Assembly: GCF_900101435.1 (NCBI RefSeq)
Contig: NZ_FMZH01000002.1
Coordinates: forward strand, 186,001 to 250,000
DNA from: Pedobacter soli
GTDB lineage: Bacteria > Bacteroidota > Bacteroidia > Sphingobacteriales > Sphingobacteriaceae
DNA: 64,000 nt
Direction of reading: 5' to 3'
Shown here piece after piece: positions 54,823 through 62,629 of this stretch. How positions within the stretch are numbered: the first letter of the stretch is position 1; every line of letters begins with the position of its first letter. Below the pieces are notes generated by a model. The model did no database searches and was not told where the DNA came from. It was given only the letters and a program-made list of their open reading frames with translations. Position numbers and translations under genes: made by a program.

Positions 54823-55737
54823 ATGACAAAGATCTTCACCTTAATCATCACATTGTTCATGGCTGTAAACTATTCAGGCGCACAGGAGGTAATTCCATTG
54901 TACGCGGGCGATATTCCGGGTGCAAAACCCACACCAACAACCTATACCGAACATACAGAAGTACGTAGTAACGGTACGCTGAGTATTACCAAAGTATCGG
55001 TGCCTACTATGACGGTTTTTGTTGCCCCAAAAGAAATTGCTACAGGAGCAGCCGTTATTATTTGTCCTGGCGGTGGTTATGGTGCTTTGGCTTTTAGCCA
55101 CGAAGGAACCGATGTTGCCAAACGTTTTAATGCAATTGGTATTACGGCTTTTGTATTAAAATACCGTTTGCCGAGCGACGAAATTATGGTTGATAAAACC
55201 TATGGCCCTTTACAGGATGCACAGCAGGCCATTTACCTGGTGAAGAAAAATGCAAAAAAATACGGAATTAAAGCTAACAAAGTTGGTATCATGGGCTTTT
55301 CGGCAGGAGGGCACTTTGCCTCTACGCTAGTGGCACATTACAACGATCTTAAAATAGCCAATCCCGAAAAAATAAACCTGAAACCCAGCTTCGCAGCTTT
55401 AATTTACCCGGTAATCAGCTTCGAAGAATCGGTGCATACCGGTACCATGAAAAACCTTTTGGGACCTAACCCTGCTGATGATCTGAAACATTATTTCTCG
55501 GCCAATAAAAATGTGAACAAGAAAACACCTCCTGTTTTCTTTGTGCATGCCAAAGATGATAAAACCGTACCCTATGCCAATAGTGTTTTAATGAATGAAG
55601 CATTAAAGGCCAATCATGTTGATACTGATATTTATTTATACGAAAACGGCGGACATGGATTTGGCCTCATTAATAAAACTTCGGATGTAGATTGGTTTAA
55701 CTTATTGAGCAACTGGATAAAGAAAGAGAAATTTTAA
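54823..55737 (+). CDS. Exported alpha/beta-hydrolase esterase
   Basis: 304 residues. Signal peptide KIFTLIITLFMAVNYSGAQ. Oxyanion-hole motif PGGGYGALAFSHEG, nucleophile Ser160 in GFSAGGH, Asp in HAKDDKTVPY and His in NGGHGFGL complete the triad. The HGGG-like PGGGY plus acetyl-esterase layout is that of BD-FAE/acetyl-xylan-esterase-like enzymes. Periplasmic or secreted. It begins 9 bases after prfB, so it may be co-transcribed. Confidence 0.9.
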   Translation: MTKIFTLIITLFMAVNYSGAQEVIPLYAGDIPGAKPTPTTYTEHTEVRSNGTLSITKVSVPTMTVFVAPKEIATGAAVIICPGGGYGALAFSHEGTDVAKRFNAIGITAFVLKYRLPSDEIMVDKTYGPLQDAQQAIYLVKKNAKKYGIKANKVGIMGFSAGGHFASTLVAHYNDLKIANPEKINLKPSFAALIYPVISFEESVHTGTMKNLLGPNPADDLKHYFSANKNVNKKTPPVFFVHAKDDKTVPYANSVLMNEALKANHVDTDIYLYENGGHGFGLINKTSDVDWFNLLSNWIKKEKF

Positions 55738-55745
55738 TATCTTTG
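55738..55745 (+). promoter_or_regulatory. Possible -7 box of the 266-residue lipoprotein gene
   Basis: TATCTTTG followed by ccgga, the same string as at 33564, 33 bases before the ATG at 55779. Confidence 0.4.
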
Positions 55746-55778
55746 CCGGATATTTTTAACCTCTTGATCTAAAACACC

Positions 55779-56579
55779 ATGCAAAAAACGGTAAAATACC
55801 TGATGGTATCTCTTGTTGCTATCCTCGCTATAGCAAGTTGTAAAAAAGAAATTAATTGGAATGCATTTCCCGATCCGAACGGAAATGGCTGTAAGTTGGC
55901 CAGTTTAAAAACTGATCTTGGTACATTGGGCGAGTTTTCAATTAGTTATAAATATGATGCTTCCGGTAAATTAGTTAGCGCAACCAGTGATGGCGAAACA
56001 ATGGTCTATACCTATGCTGCTACAAAAATTACCGGAACCCTTGAAAGTGGTGAAAAGACCGAACTTACATTATCAAACGGAAGAGCGGTATCCGGTTATA
56101 TGTCTGATTTCTTTCCTGGGGTAAGTGCTACGAGAACCTATACCTATAATGCCGATGGTTATTTAACGGTAATTAAAAGCTATATAGGGAATAACCTTAA
56201 TTCTACTGCCGAACTTAGTTATACCGGAGGTAATTTAACTCAAACCAAAGTAACCTATACCACAGATGGAAGTGTTGAAACAACCACTTATGAATATTCT
56301 GGTGAAGTTGCGGTAAACGCTTATGAGCTGGTTGACCCACTTTCGGCTTTTGTAGATTATATTCCGGGAAATTATTTCGGTAAAGCATCTAAAAATGTGC
56401 TTAAAAAATCAGTTACAAGTTCCAGTAACATGGCGAGTGTTGATACAGAGGAATATACTTATGCTTTTGATGGTAAGGGTAATGCAACTTCAATTGTGAT
56501 CAAAAATCAAACTAAAATGGGTGGAAGTGTAGCCGACGAGTCTTTAGCAACTTTAAGTTTAACTTACAACTGTAAATAG
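55779..56579 (+). CDS. Lipoprotein with RHS/YD-like repeats
   Basis: 266 residues. Lipobox ASC followed by KKEINW. The body is made of short beta repeats of the type ISYKYDASGKLVSAT, YTYNADGYLTVI and LSYTGGNLTQTK, which resemble YD/DUF4595-type repeats that build elongated beta structures. No catalytic motif is seen. Surface or outer-membrane anchored; function unknown. Confidence 0.75.
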   Translation: MQKTVKYLMVSLVAILAIASCKKEINWNAFPDPNGNGCKLASLKTDLGTLGEFSISYKYDASGKLVSATSDGETMVYTYAATKITGTLESGEKTELTLSNGRAVSGYMSDFFPGVSATRTYTYNADGYLTVIKSYIGNNLNSTAELSYTGGNLTQTKVTYTTDGSVETTTYEYSGEVAVNAYELVDPLSAFVDYIPGNYFGKASKNVLKKSVTSSSNMASVDTEEYTYAFDGKGNATSIVIKNQTKMGGSVADESLATLSLTYNCK

Positions 56580-56597
56580 ATTTTAATACATTCATAC

Positions 56598-56630
56598 AAA
56601 GCCCGATCATAATGCTTGTGATCGGGCTTT
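56598..56630 (+). terminator. Terminator after the YD-like lipoprotein gene
   Basis: Stem aaagcccgatca / tgatcgggcttt, loop nine bases, followed by TGCGTTT. The remaining gap to 56956 (about 320 bases) shows no supported gene. Confidence 0.88.
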
Positions 56631-56956
56631 TGCGTTTATGGTAAGCATGCAAGCCCGTATCGCTGGCGATGGTTTCATGTTTTATTTAAGAAATTGGTTA
56701 AAAACGCCCATTTTACCACTCTATTTTTACGATTTAGGCCCTCATTTTTTATGGCTTGTCTGTATAGCTTTGCTTACAAGCACGTCCGCATTTATCCCGT
56801 TCGTTGCAAATGATCTAACCAAATTTACTGAATTAGCATGCAAGCAGGTTAATAGTTGTTTAACTGTGAATCTTGTTGTTTTTCAGGTTTTTATCTGGTT
56901 AAGATCATGAGTGAAGTCTTTACAATTAACCAAATATTTACCTAAATCAAAAAAAG

Positions 56957-57784
56957 ATGAGAAAAGAAACAATGAAATGGTGCTTGCTATTGGTATGCAT
57001 TTGTACGGCGCTTTTATCTTGTAAAAAAGATAAAGCCCAGGTTGAACCAGAACATGGCCAGGTTAAAGCCTGGGAAACCTTAATTGATGGCAATTCTTTT
57101 GCCAGCTACGCTAATTTTGAGGCGCAATGGAATTACAATTATCCCTGGGGTACCGATCATAACGGTTCGGCACGCATGGTAGGTAGCGCTTCAAACCATA
57201 ACCAAATCTCGTTAAGCGGTGGTGTACTTACCATTAAGGCAACCCGTTTGGCTACCTCGCCCGGAAACAGTACAGCCAATGGTTTTACCAATGTAGCTAT
57301 CTGGTATAATTCTGGAGCTTGCCATGCCAAACAGCAGGTGGTAATTAACGATCAGTTTCCGAGTTACACCATATCAGGCGATTTTGCTGTGCCAACTGTA
57401 AAAGGTACCTGGCCGGCTTTCTGGATTACCGGCGTTAATTCATGGCCGCCTGAAAGCGATATTATGGAGTTTAAGGGTAGCAGTACAAACTGGCAAAATA
57501 CTTACGATGGGGGCTGGGAAAACAAGCTAACTGCAGTTTCTAATGCGGGTTCCTATCACAATTACAAATGCTGGTACAACAAAGTGAGTGCAACCGATGT
57601 AGATTGCCATTATTATATTGACAATGTTTGGGTAGCCAAGCATACCATGAGCAATTCGGTAAATAAACCCATGTGGCTAATCATCAATATGCAAATGGAA
57701 GGCGATAGCGGATCTCCTGGTCCGGGTGGCAATACCTTGTATACTGCAAGAAATATTTACCTGGGTAGAGAACGGGCTTTTTAA
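56957..57784 (+). CDS. Glycoside hydrolase family 16-type lipoprotein
   Basis: 275 residues. Lipobox LSC (Cys22) then KKDK. The concanavalin-like sandwich has the GH16 catalytic motif ESDIME at 166-171 (Glu166 nucleophile, Asp168, Glu171 acid/base), preceded by TWPAFWITG as in family members. Substrates of GH16 include laminarin, agar, carrageenan and related beta-glucans or galactans; which applies is not clear. It lies among other exported hydrolases. Confidence 0.88.
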   Translation: MRKETMKWCLLLVCICTALLSCKKDKAQVEPEHGQVKAWETLIDGNSFASYANFEAQWNYNYPWGTDHNGSARMVGSASNHNQISLSGGVLTIKATRLATSPGNSTANGFTNVAIWYNSGACHAKQQVVINDQFPSYTISGDFAVPTVKGTWPAFWITGVNSWPPESDIMEFKGSSTNWQNTYDGGWENKLTAVSNAGSYHNYKCWYNKVSATDVDCHYYIDNVWVAKHTMSNSVNKPMWLIINMQMEGDSGSPGPGGNTLYTARNIYLGRERAF

Positions 57785-57845
57785 ATAACCATTAGTGCAT
57801 GCGGGAGGAAACACCATGTTTCCTCCTTTTTTCCAAGTAATTGAA

Positions 57846-58328
57846 ATGAAAAACTGGCTGATAATTTTTTTGTTTTTGCTGTCGGGTATCGTATTGGTAC
57901 AGTGCAAAAAAGATGAGCTGACTGAGCCCGAAAATGAGGTTGTATTGCTGGTTGATAAAATTAACCTGTTGCGGCAGAGCGGATGTAACTGTGGTACAAT
58001 ATACATGCCGCCCGTACAGGCATTATCTGTAAATATGAGCCTGCAGGCTGCGGCCACAGCGCATGCAAAAGACATGGCGCAAAAAGACTATTTCGACCAT
58101 TTATCTCCAGAGGGTGGTACACCCGAAGAACGGGTAATTAATGCCAGCTATACCGGCCAATTCATAGCCGAAAATTTAGCCAAAGGTTATCGCAAGGCTG
58201 ATGAGGTAGTAGCTGCATGGAAAAACAGCACAAGCCATTGTAAGGCCATGATGGATGCCAAAAGTATAGAAGCAGGTGTAGGGATGGCTGAAAACTATTG
58301 GGCAGTAAGCTTCGGTGCTTCGCGTTAG
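57846..58328 (+). CDS. CAP (SCP/PR1)-domain lipoprotein
   Basis: 160 residues from ATG 57846; an upstream open frame from 57795 lacks the signal. Lipobox VQC (Cys20). CAP-domain features: LQAAATAHAKDMAQKDYFDHLSP-like block (with His and Glu ligands in YFDHLSPEG), ENLAKGYR and GVGMAENYWA. CAP proteins bind lipids or act as proteases in some lineages. It is 61 bases after the GH16 gene. Confidence 0.9.
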   Translation: MKNWLIIFLFLLSGIVLVQCKKDELTEPENEVVLLVDKINLLRQSGCNCGTIYMPPVQALSVNMSLQAAATAHAKDMAQKDYFDHLSPEGGTPEERVINASYTGQFIAENLAKGYRKADEVVAAWKNSTSHCKAMMDAKSIEAGVGMAENYWAVSFGASR

Positions 58329-58423
58329 TGCTAAGCTAAATAATTAAAGCTGATGTAATTTTTCTTTACATCATTAAGAAATTAAGTTGGTATAAATTCC
58401 TTTATTTAAAATTGATTTAAAGC

Positions 58424-59533
58424 TTAAATCCCTTTCATCGTTTTATCGATAACATCGAGTAAGCCATTGGTATAAGCATCGTCGGTAAGCTCCCAGAACA
58501 TAATGCCATTTAATTTTTTATCGATTACGTACCTGGTTTTTAAATCAATTGATTTAGGATCATCGAAAGTAACCAGTTGCATGTTTTTAGCATTGTAGTA
58601 ATAAGGCGATTTGGCTACCTCATCCCAGTAATAGGTATAGCCTTCAGCTTCGGTAAAAGTGGTTTTAAAGTTTTTAAAAGAAACACCACGGATAAATTTG
58701 GTAGGCTGATACAGTCCTTGGTTGGCATCTACTGTATTCTCAAAAATTCGAGCATAAAAAGCAGCCCCGAGGGCTATTTTATTTGCAGGTACGCCCAAAT
58801 CAGTTAACGATTTTACGGCATAATGGCCAGATAACTGTTGCTTATCGGTAGAATATAGAGGCGTATGGTGCCCGCTCACTGTTGCATAGCCGCTTACCAG
58901 GTCGTAACTCATTACATTAACCCGGTTTACTAATGGCATCACTTTATCCCATTCAAAGCACGAATCGATACAGTTTTGTGTACCTCCTGCCGCGAAACTA
59001 ATCTCTGCTTTTTTGCCAAGTTTACTCCGCAATGCTTTAATCAATAAGGTAAAATTATGTTTGTCTTCCGGCGTATATCTGTGACCGGGATAGCCCATTA
59101 CTGCCGGATATTCCCAATCGAGGTCGATGCCATCAGCATGAAAAAAATCGAGGATTTCTTTAGTAGTTTTGGCAAAGGTTTTCCGACCGTTTGCCCGGCT
59201 AAAAACTTCTGAACAGGGTGCACAACCACCCCAGCCACCCAGTGCAATCATTACCTTTAAATCGGGATTACGTTTTTTCAGTTCGATCATTTTCGAAATT
59301 AAAGCCGAATCTTTGGCCGATCGGATGTTTAAACTATCGCCTTTCAAATGGCCGAAACTATAAATCAGGTGACTTATTTTTTCAACAGGAAAACTGTCAA
59401 TAACCGATCCGTGACCAGTATAATATGCAATTACATTGGGTTTAGCCGGTGTTTGTGCTTTCAAACTGCCTGTCAGGAATATGAATGCTATTAAAAGGCC
59501 AGTTTTAAAGAAATTACCGGTTTTAGAATGCAC
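58424..59533 (-). CDS. Exported family 18 chitinase
   Basis: 369 residues. Signal peptide ending LKAQ. The barrel begins VIAYYTGHG, strand three has KVMIALGGWGG and the catalytic motif DGIDLDWE (Asp134, Asp137, Asp139, Glu141) is complete. Other family blocks are VNVMSYDL and the closing GIMFWELTDD. It hydrolyses chitin or chito-oligosaccharides outside the cytoplasm. No carbohydrate-binding module is attached. Confidence 0.95.
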   Translation of the reverse strand: MHSKTGNFFKTGLLIAFIFLTGSLKAQTPAKPNVIAYYTGHGSVIDSFPVEKISHLIYSFGHLKGDSLNIRSAKDSALISKMIELKKRNPDLKVMIALGGWGGCAPCSEVFSRANGRKTFAKTTKEILDFFHADGIDLDWEYPAVMGYPGHRYTPEDKHNFTLLIKALRSKLGKKAEISFAAGGTQNCIDSCFEWDKVMPLVNRVNVMSYDLVSGYATVSGHHTPLYSTDKQQLSGHYAVKSLTDLGVPANKIALGAAFYARIFENTVDANQGLYQPTKFIRGVSFKNFKTTFTEAEGYTYYWDEVAKSPYYYNAKNMQLVTFDDPKSIDLKTRYVIDKKLNGIMFWELTDDAYTNGLLDVIDKTMKGI

Positions 59534-59544
59534 GTGCTGAAGTT

Positions 59545-60414
59545 TTAAGGGTTATTTTCTGTTAAAATTTGTTGTAATTCGTTAAGCTCCGCTACCTTTT
59601 CGGTAGCACCAGCGTTTTCGTAAGCCGAAATCAGGTTTCTGATTACGCGGCGAATAATATCGGTATTGCTACAGGGTTTATAATATTCGGGCAAAGCTTC
59701 GAGGTTAAGCTGGCGTAAAAACTGGTCAACATCGTGTTTGCCAAAAATATTACCGCGGTTAAAGGCGTTAATGTAAAAAAGTACACCATACTCGGTGCCT
59801 TCCTGTTTACTATCATCTATATACCCTAAAATAAAATGCTGCGGCAAATTAATGCCGTATACTGGTAAATCCAACTTTTGAGCCAGGGTAGAATAAATAA
59901 TAGCTAAAGAAATCTGGTTTCCCTTTTTGCTTTCCAGAACCTGACTGAGATAAGAATTTTGCGGATCGTGGTGGTTTTTGGTATTTCCACCAAAACCATA
60001 TTGCTGGTATAAAACGTGGTTAATCAGTTTAACTTTTTCAACCGAACTCATTTCGTATTGAAGGCCCAGCCAGATATCCCTTTTAATATCTTCGATCTGA
60101 TTAATTACCTTTTGTTCGTCTAAATCAGGGTATTGATAACGGTTTATAATCAGCGCACCCTGCAATAAATCGAAAGCACCACTTAAATACCAAAGGTTTA
60201 AATCCTCCTTAACGGTTTTAAACTGGATTTGGTGAACAATATTTTCAATGCGTTCCTGCATCAGGCTGTCGAACGACTGCTCCCATGCATTTTCTAAATA
60301 ATGGATTACCTCACCACCATATTCCAGCAGTTTTTTCTCCACATGCTGGTACACTTCCTCATCCGGATCATCCAACAATTTTACTAAAGCACTTATCTCT
60401 GCGATATTTTCCAT
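59545..60414 (-). CDS. SirB1/transglutaminase-like protein
   Basis: 289 residues, no signal peptide. Block WYLSGAFDLLQGALIINRYQYPDLD followed (in separate pieces) by KGNQISLAIIY and GINLPQHFILGYID, characteristic of the SirB1 N-terminal domain of transglutaminase ancestry. The usual catalytic Cys is not evident at the ISLAI position, so enzymatic activity is doubtful. It is 11 bases from the chitinase stop on the same strand; role unknown. Confidence 0.85.
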   Translation of the reverse strand: MENIAEISALVKLLDDPDEEVYQHVEKKLLEYGGEVIHYLENAWEQSFDSLMQERIENIVHQIQFKTVKEDLNLWYLSGAFDLLQGALIINRYQYPDLDEQKVINQIEDIKRDIWLGLQYEMSSVEKVKLINHVLYQQYGFGGNTKNHHDPQNSYLSQVLESKKGNQISLAIIYSTLAQKLDLPVYGINLPQHFILGYIDDSKQEGTEYGVLFYINAFNRGNIFGKHDVDQFLRQLNLEALPEYYKPCSNTDIIRRVIRNLISAYENAGATEKVAELNELQQILTENNP

Positions 60415-60458
60415 AAAACATACATACGTTTGCGGTGTTTAATTACTTTTGCAATATT

Positions 60459-61241
60459 ATGCTATTTCAATTTATTACAGATTACCTTAAACACCGTTTC
60501 ACAGCAAAAAGCAGGCATGGAACGCATTCGCCATTTGTGTACAAGCTCGCTGATGAGGTAATTTACGATTTTAAGGACAAATCTGAATACAAAAACATAG
60601 AGGAACAGCGAAAAAAACTTTTTAATGACGATTCCATAATCACGGTTACTGACCTTGGAGCAGGATCGCACCTCAATAAAAACCGCACCAAGAAAGTTAG
60701 CCAGATTGCTAAAAACGCATTAAAAAGTCCGCGACTGGCCAAGCTCATTTACCGTCTGGCTAAAAATACGGCTCCTAAAAGTGCTATCGAGCTCGGTACC
60801 TGCCTGGGTATTACTACCGCCTATTTGGCTAAAACAGATGCCAATGCCGAAATCATTACCATAGAGGGCTGCCCGCAAACTGCGGCAGTGGCCAAAAAGA
60901 ATTTTGAAACGCTGGGATTGAATAATATTGAGCTGCATGTAGGCAATTTCGATTTAATTTTACCCGATATTATCGCGCATCAACCCAGTCTGGATTTCGT
61001 TTACATAGACGGAAACCATAGGAAAGATGCCACTCTGAATTATTTTAAATGGTGTTTGCCGAAAATTAACGAAAATTCGCTGCTGATTTTTGACGATATT
61101 TACTGGAGCCAGGGCATGAAAGAAGCCTGGACCGAAATTAAAAACCATCCCGATGTTAGCATAACCATCGATTTGTTTTGGATAGGATTGGTTTATTTTA
61201 AAAAGGGGCAGGCTAAAGAACATTTTAAACTTAAGTTTTAA
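60459..61241 (+). CDS. Class I SAM-dependent methyltransferase
   Basis: 260 residues from ATG 60459. The Rossmann fold is seen at AIELGTCLGITTAYLA (SAM-binding), IITIEGCP (acidic ribose ligand), LPDIIAHQPSLDFVYIDGNHRK and LLIFDDIYWSQGM. The O-methyltransferase-like layout is close to the FkbM/OMT class. Cytoplasmic. The target is unknown. It is divergent from the SirB1-like gene and starts an operon with the DUF1345 gene 4 bases after it. Confidence 0.85.
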   Translation: MLFQFITDYLKHRFTAKSRHGTHSPFVYKLADEVIYDFKDKSEYKNIEEQRKKLFNDDSIITVTDLGAGSHLNKNRTKKVSQIAKNALKSPRLAKLIYRLAKNTAPKSAIELGTCLGITTAYLAKTDANAEIITIEGCPQTAAVAKKNFETLGLNNIELHVGNFDLILPDIIAHQPSLDFVYIDGNHRKDATLNYFKWCLPKINENSLLIFDDIYWSQGMKEAWTEIKNHPDVSITIDLFWIGLVYFKKGQAKEHFKLKF

Positions 61242-61245
61242 ACCC

Positions 61246-61914
61246 ATGCAGGAACCGAAATTAGCAGGTATTCTAAAACGATCGGCACTCTTTATTTTGC
61301 TGCTCAGCCTCTTTTCGGGAATTGTAGCATACCTGCTTTCGCTACTTTGCAAAATGGATGCCCTCACGCATATTATGTTTGGGTGGGATGTATTTTGCCT
61401 GGTACTCATTAGTCTCCATTGGTATATGTTTTTTCATACCTCTGCAGCCGAAACCCATTTAAAAGCCAAAATGCAGGATGAAACGCGGGGCGAAATTTTT
61501 GCTATTGTAGTGGTTTCTACCTTTGCCGGCTTACTTGCGGTAGTGTTGCTGCTCATTAACAAAGATATTGAACCACTCGATCTGGTAATTGCTATCCTGG
61601 GCATGTTTTTATCGTGGTTTTTGGTGCATACCACCTTTACTATGCGCTACGCGCATTTGTATTATGGCGACAAGCGTAAAGAAAAATCAGCAAAAGGAGG
61701 TTCAGGACTAGAGTTTCCGGGCGATGATGAACCTGATTTTATTGATTTTGCCTATTTCTCTTTTGTTTTGGGTATGACCTTCCAGGTTTCGGATGTCGAA
61801 ATTTCTGATCGTACCATTAGAAGACTGTCGCTGCTACACAGTTTAATCGCCTTTATTTTCAATACCGTAATTGTAGCACTTACCATCAATGCCGTTGCGG
61901 GGTTAAGCAAGTAA
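61246..61914 (+). CDS. DUF1345 membrane protein
   Basis: 222 residues with five membrane helices (roughly 15-35, 45-63, 85-105, 113-133, 198-220). The loop DETRGEIFAIVVVSTFAG and the DDEPDFIDFAYFSFVLGMTFQVSDV region (here shown in pieces) are diagnostic of DUF1345. No catalytic features. Follows the methyltransferase closely. Confidence 0.88.
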   Translation: MQEPKLAGILKRSALFILLLSLFSGIVAYLLSLLCKMDALTHIMFGWDVFCLVLISLHWYMFFHTSAAETHLKAKMQDETRGEIFAIVVVSTFAGLLAVVLLLINKDIEPLDLVIAILGMFLSWFLVHTTFTMRYAHLYYGDKRKEKSAKGGSGLEFPGDDEPDFIDFAYFSFVLGMTFQVSDVEISDRTIRRLSLLHSLIAFIFNTVIVALTINAVAGLSK

Positions 61915-62035
61915 TCAGGCCTCGCCTCTGCCAGCGTGCAAACAAGTGTAAAATGCTATCCACTACCTTTTTTAGAAAATGAGCAGTCAGGTTCTTTTGG
62001 CGGCTTGCTGTCCTGCTTTCCGTTTCAAGTCCTCT

Positions 62036-62088
62036 CCCGATGAAAAATCGGGTTGCGGGCTTTTCACTTCATCCGATAGCTATCGGAT
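62036..62088. repeat. Hairpin plus third copy of the 18-bp palindrome
   Basis: cccgat-gaaaa-atcggg (62036-62052) followed by atccgatagctatcggat (62071-62088), the same palindrome as in copies A and B, with a further shared cagg. Part of the 346-base gap 61915-62260. Confidence 0.7.
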
Positions 62089-62210
62089 CAGGTTTAATTA
62101 CTGCGGTTCAGCCTTTAATTGGCATTAAGTTCCATTCCCTTTTAATGGGATTAATAATTATTTATTTGTAAATCAGTTGTTTATGTTTTGTTAACTGATT
62201 TTTCAGTCGA

Positions 62211-62250
62211 ATAACTTATTTTTCAGTTGTGAAACTGAAAAATAAGTTAT
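62211..62250. promoter_or_regulatory. Operator-like palindrome upstream of the BlaI-family gene
   Basis: Perfect 18-bp arms, ataacttatttttcagtt (62211-62228) and aactgaaaaataagttat (62233-62250), around gtga. The last base overlaps the -7-like box TATATTTG (62250-62257), and the ATG follows at 62261. A smaller related site ctga-tttt-tcag lies at 62195-62206. Confidence 0.82.
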
Positions 62251-62257
62251 ATATTTG
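62250..62257 (+). promoter_or_regulatory. -7 box of the blaI-like gene, spaced for a leaderless transcript
   Basis: TATATTTG, three bases before the ATG at 62261; TTG at 62227-62229 lies 20 bases upstream as a possible -33 element. Confidence 0.5.
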
Positions 62258-62260
62258 GTT

Positions 62261-62629
62261 ATGGAAGAATTAACCAAAGCAGAAGAGCGCATTATGCAGG
62301 TTTTATGGAAGCTGCAAAAAGCATTTGTAAAAGATATTATTGATGAACTGGATGAAGAACCGAAACCACCATACAATACCATTTCGTCTATCGTGCGTTT
62401 GCTCGAAAAGAAAGGTTATGTAAATTATAAAGCTTACGGTAAGACTTACGAATATTTTCCGGCAATTAGCAAAGATCAGTATGCCAAAACTACATTTTCC
62501 AAGCTGTTTTCGGGGTATTTTGATAATTCGCCAGCCAGCCTTTTGTCTTTTATGGTAAAAGAGGAAAAGCTAAGTGAAAAAGATATAGAAGAAATTAAGC
62601 AGTTAATTAACCAAAACAGCAGGCCATGA
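62261..62629 (+). CDS. BlaI/MecI/CopY-family transcriptional repressor
   Basis: 122 residues from ATG 62261; a TTG at 62255 is also open. Winged-helix N-terminal domain with EELTKAEERIMQVLW, PPYNTISSIVRLLEKKGYVNY and YEYFPAISKDQY, and a helical dimerisation tail. Such repressors are cleaved or released when an M56 sensor protease senses beta-lactam or another cell-wall signal. The next gene is an M56 protease with overlapping start (ATGA), so the pair should form a signalling unit. Likely autoregulated through the palindrome at 62211-62250. Confidence 0.94.
   Translation: MEELTKAEERIMQVLWKLQKAFVKDIIDELDEEPKPPYNTISSIVRLLEKKGYVNYKAYGKTYEYFPAISKDQYAKTTFSKLFSGYFDNSPASLLSFMVKEEKLSEKDIEEIKQLINQNSRP

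Noticed and set aside
56638..56910. Open frame of 90 residues between the YD-like lipoprotein and GH16 genes
   Set aside because: It begins right at a terminator, has unlikely composition and no recognisable domain or start signal; it is probably chance.
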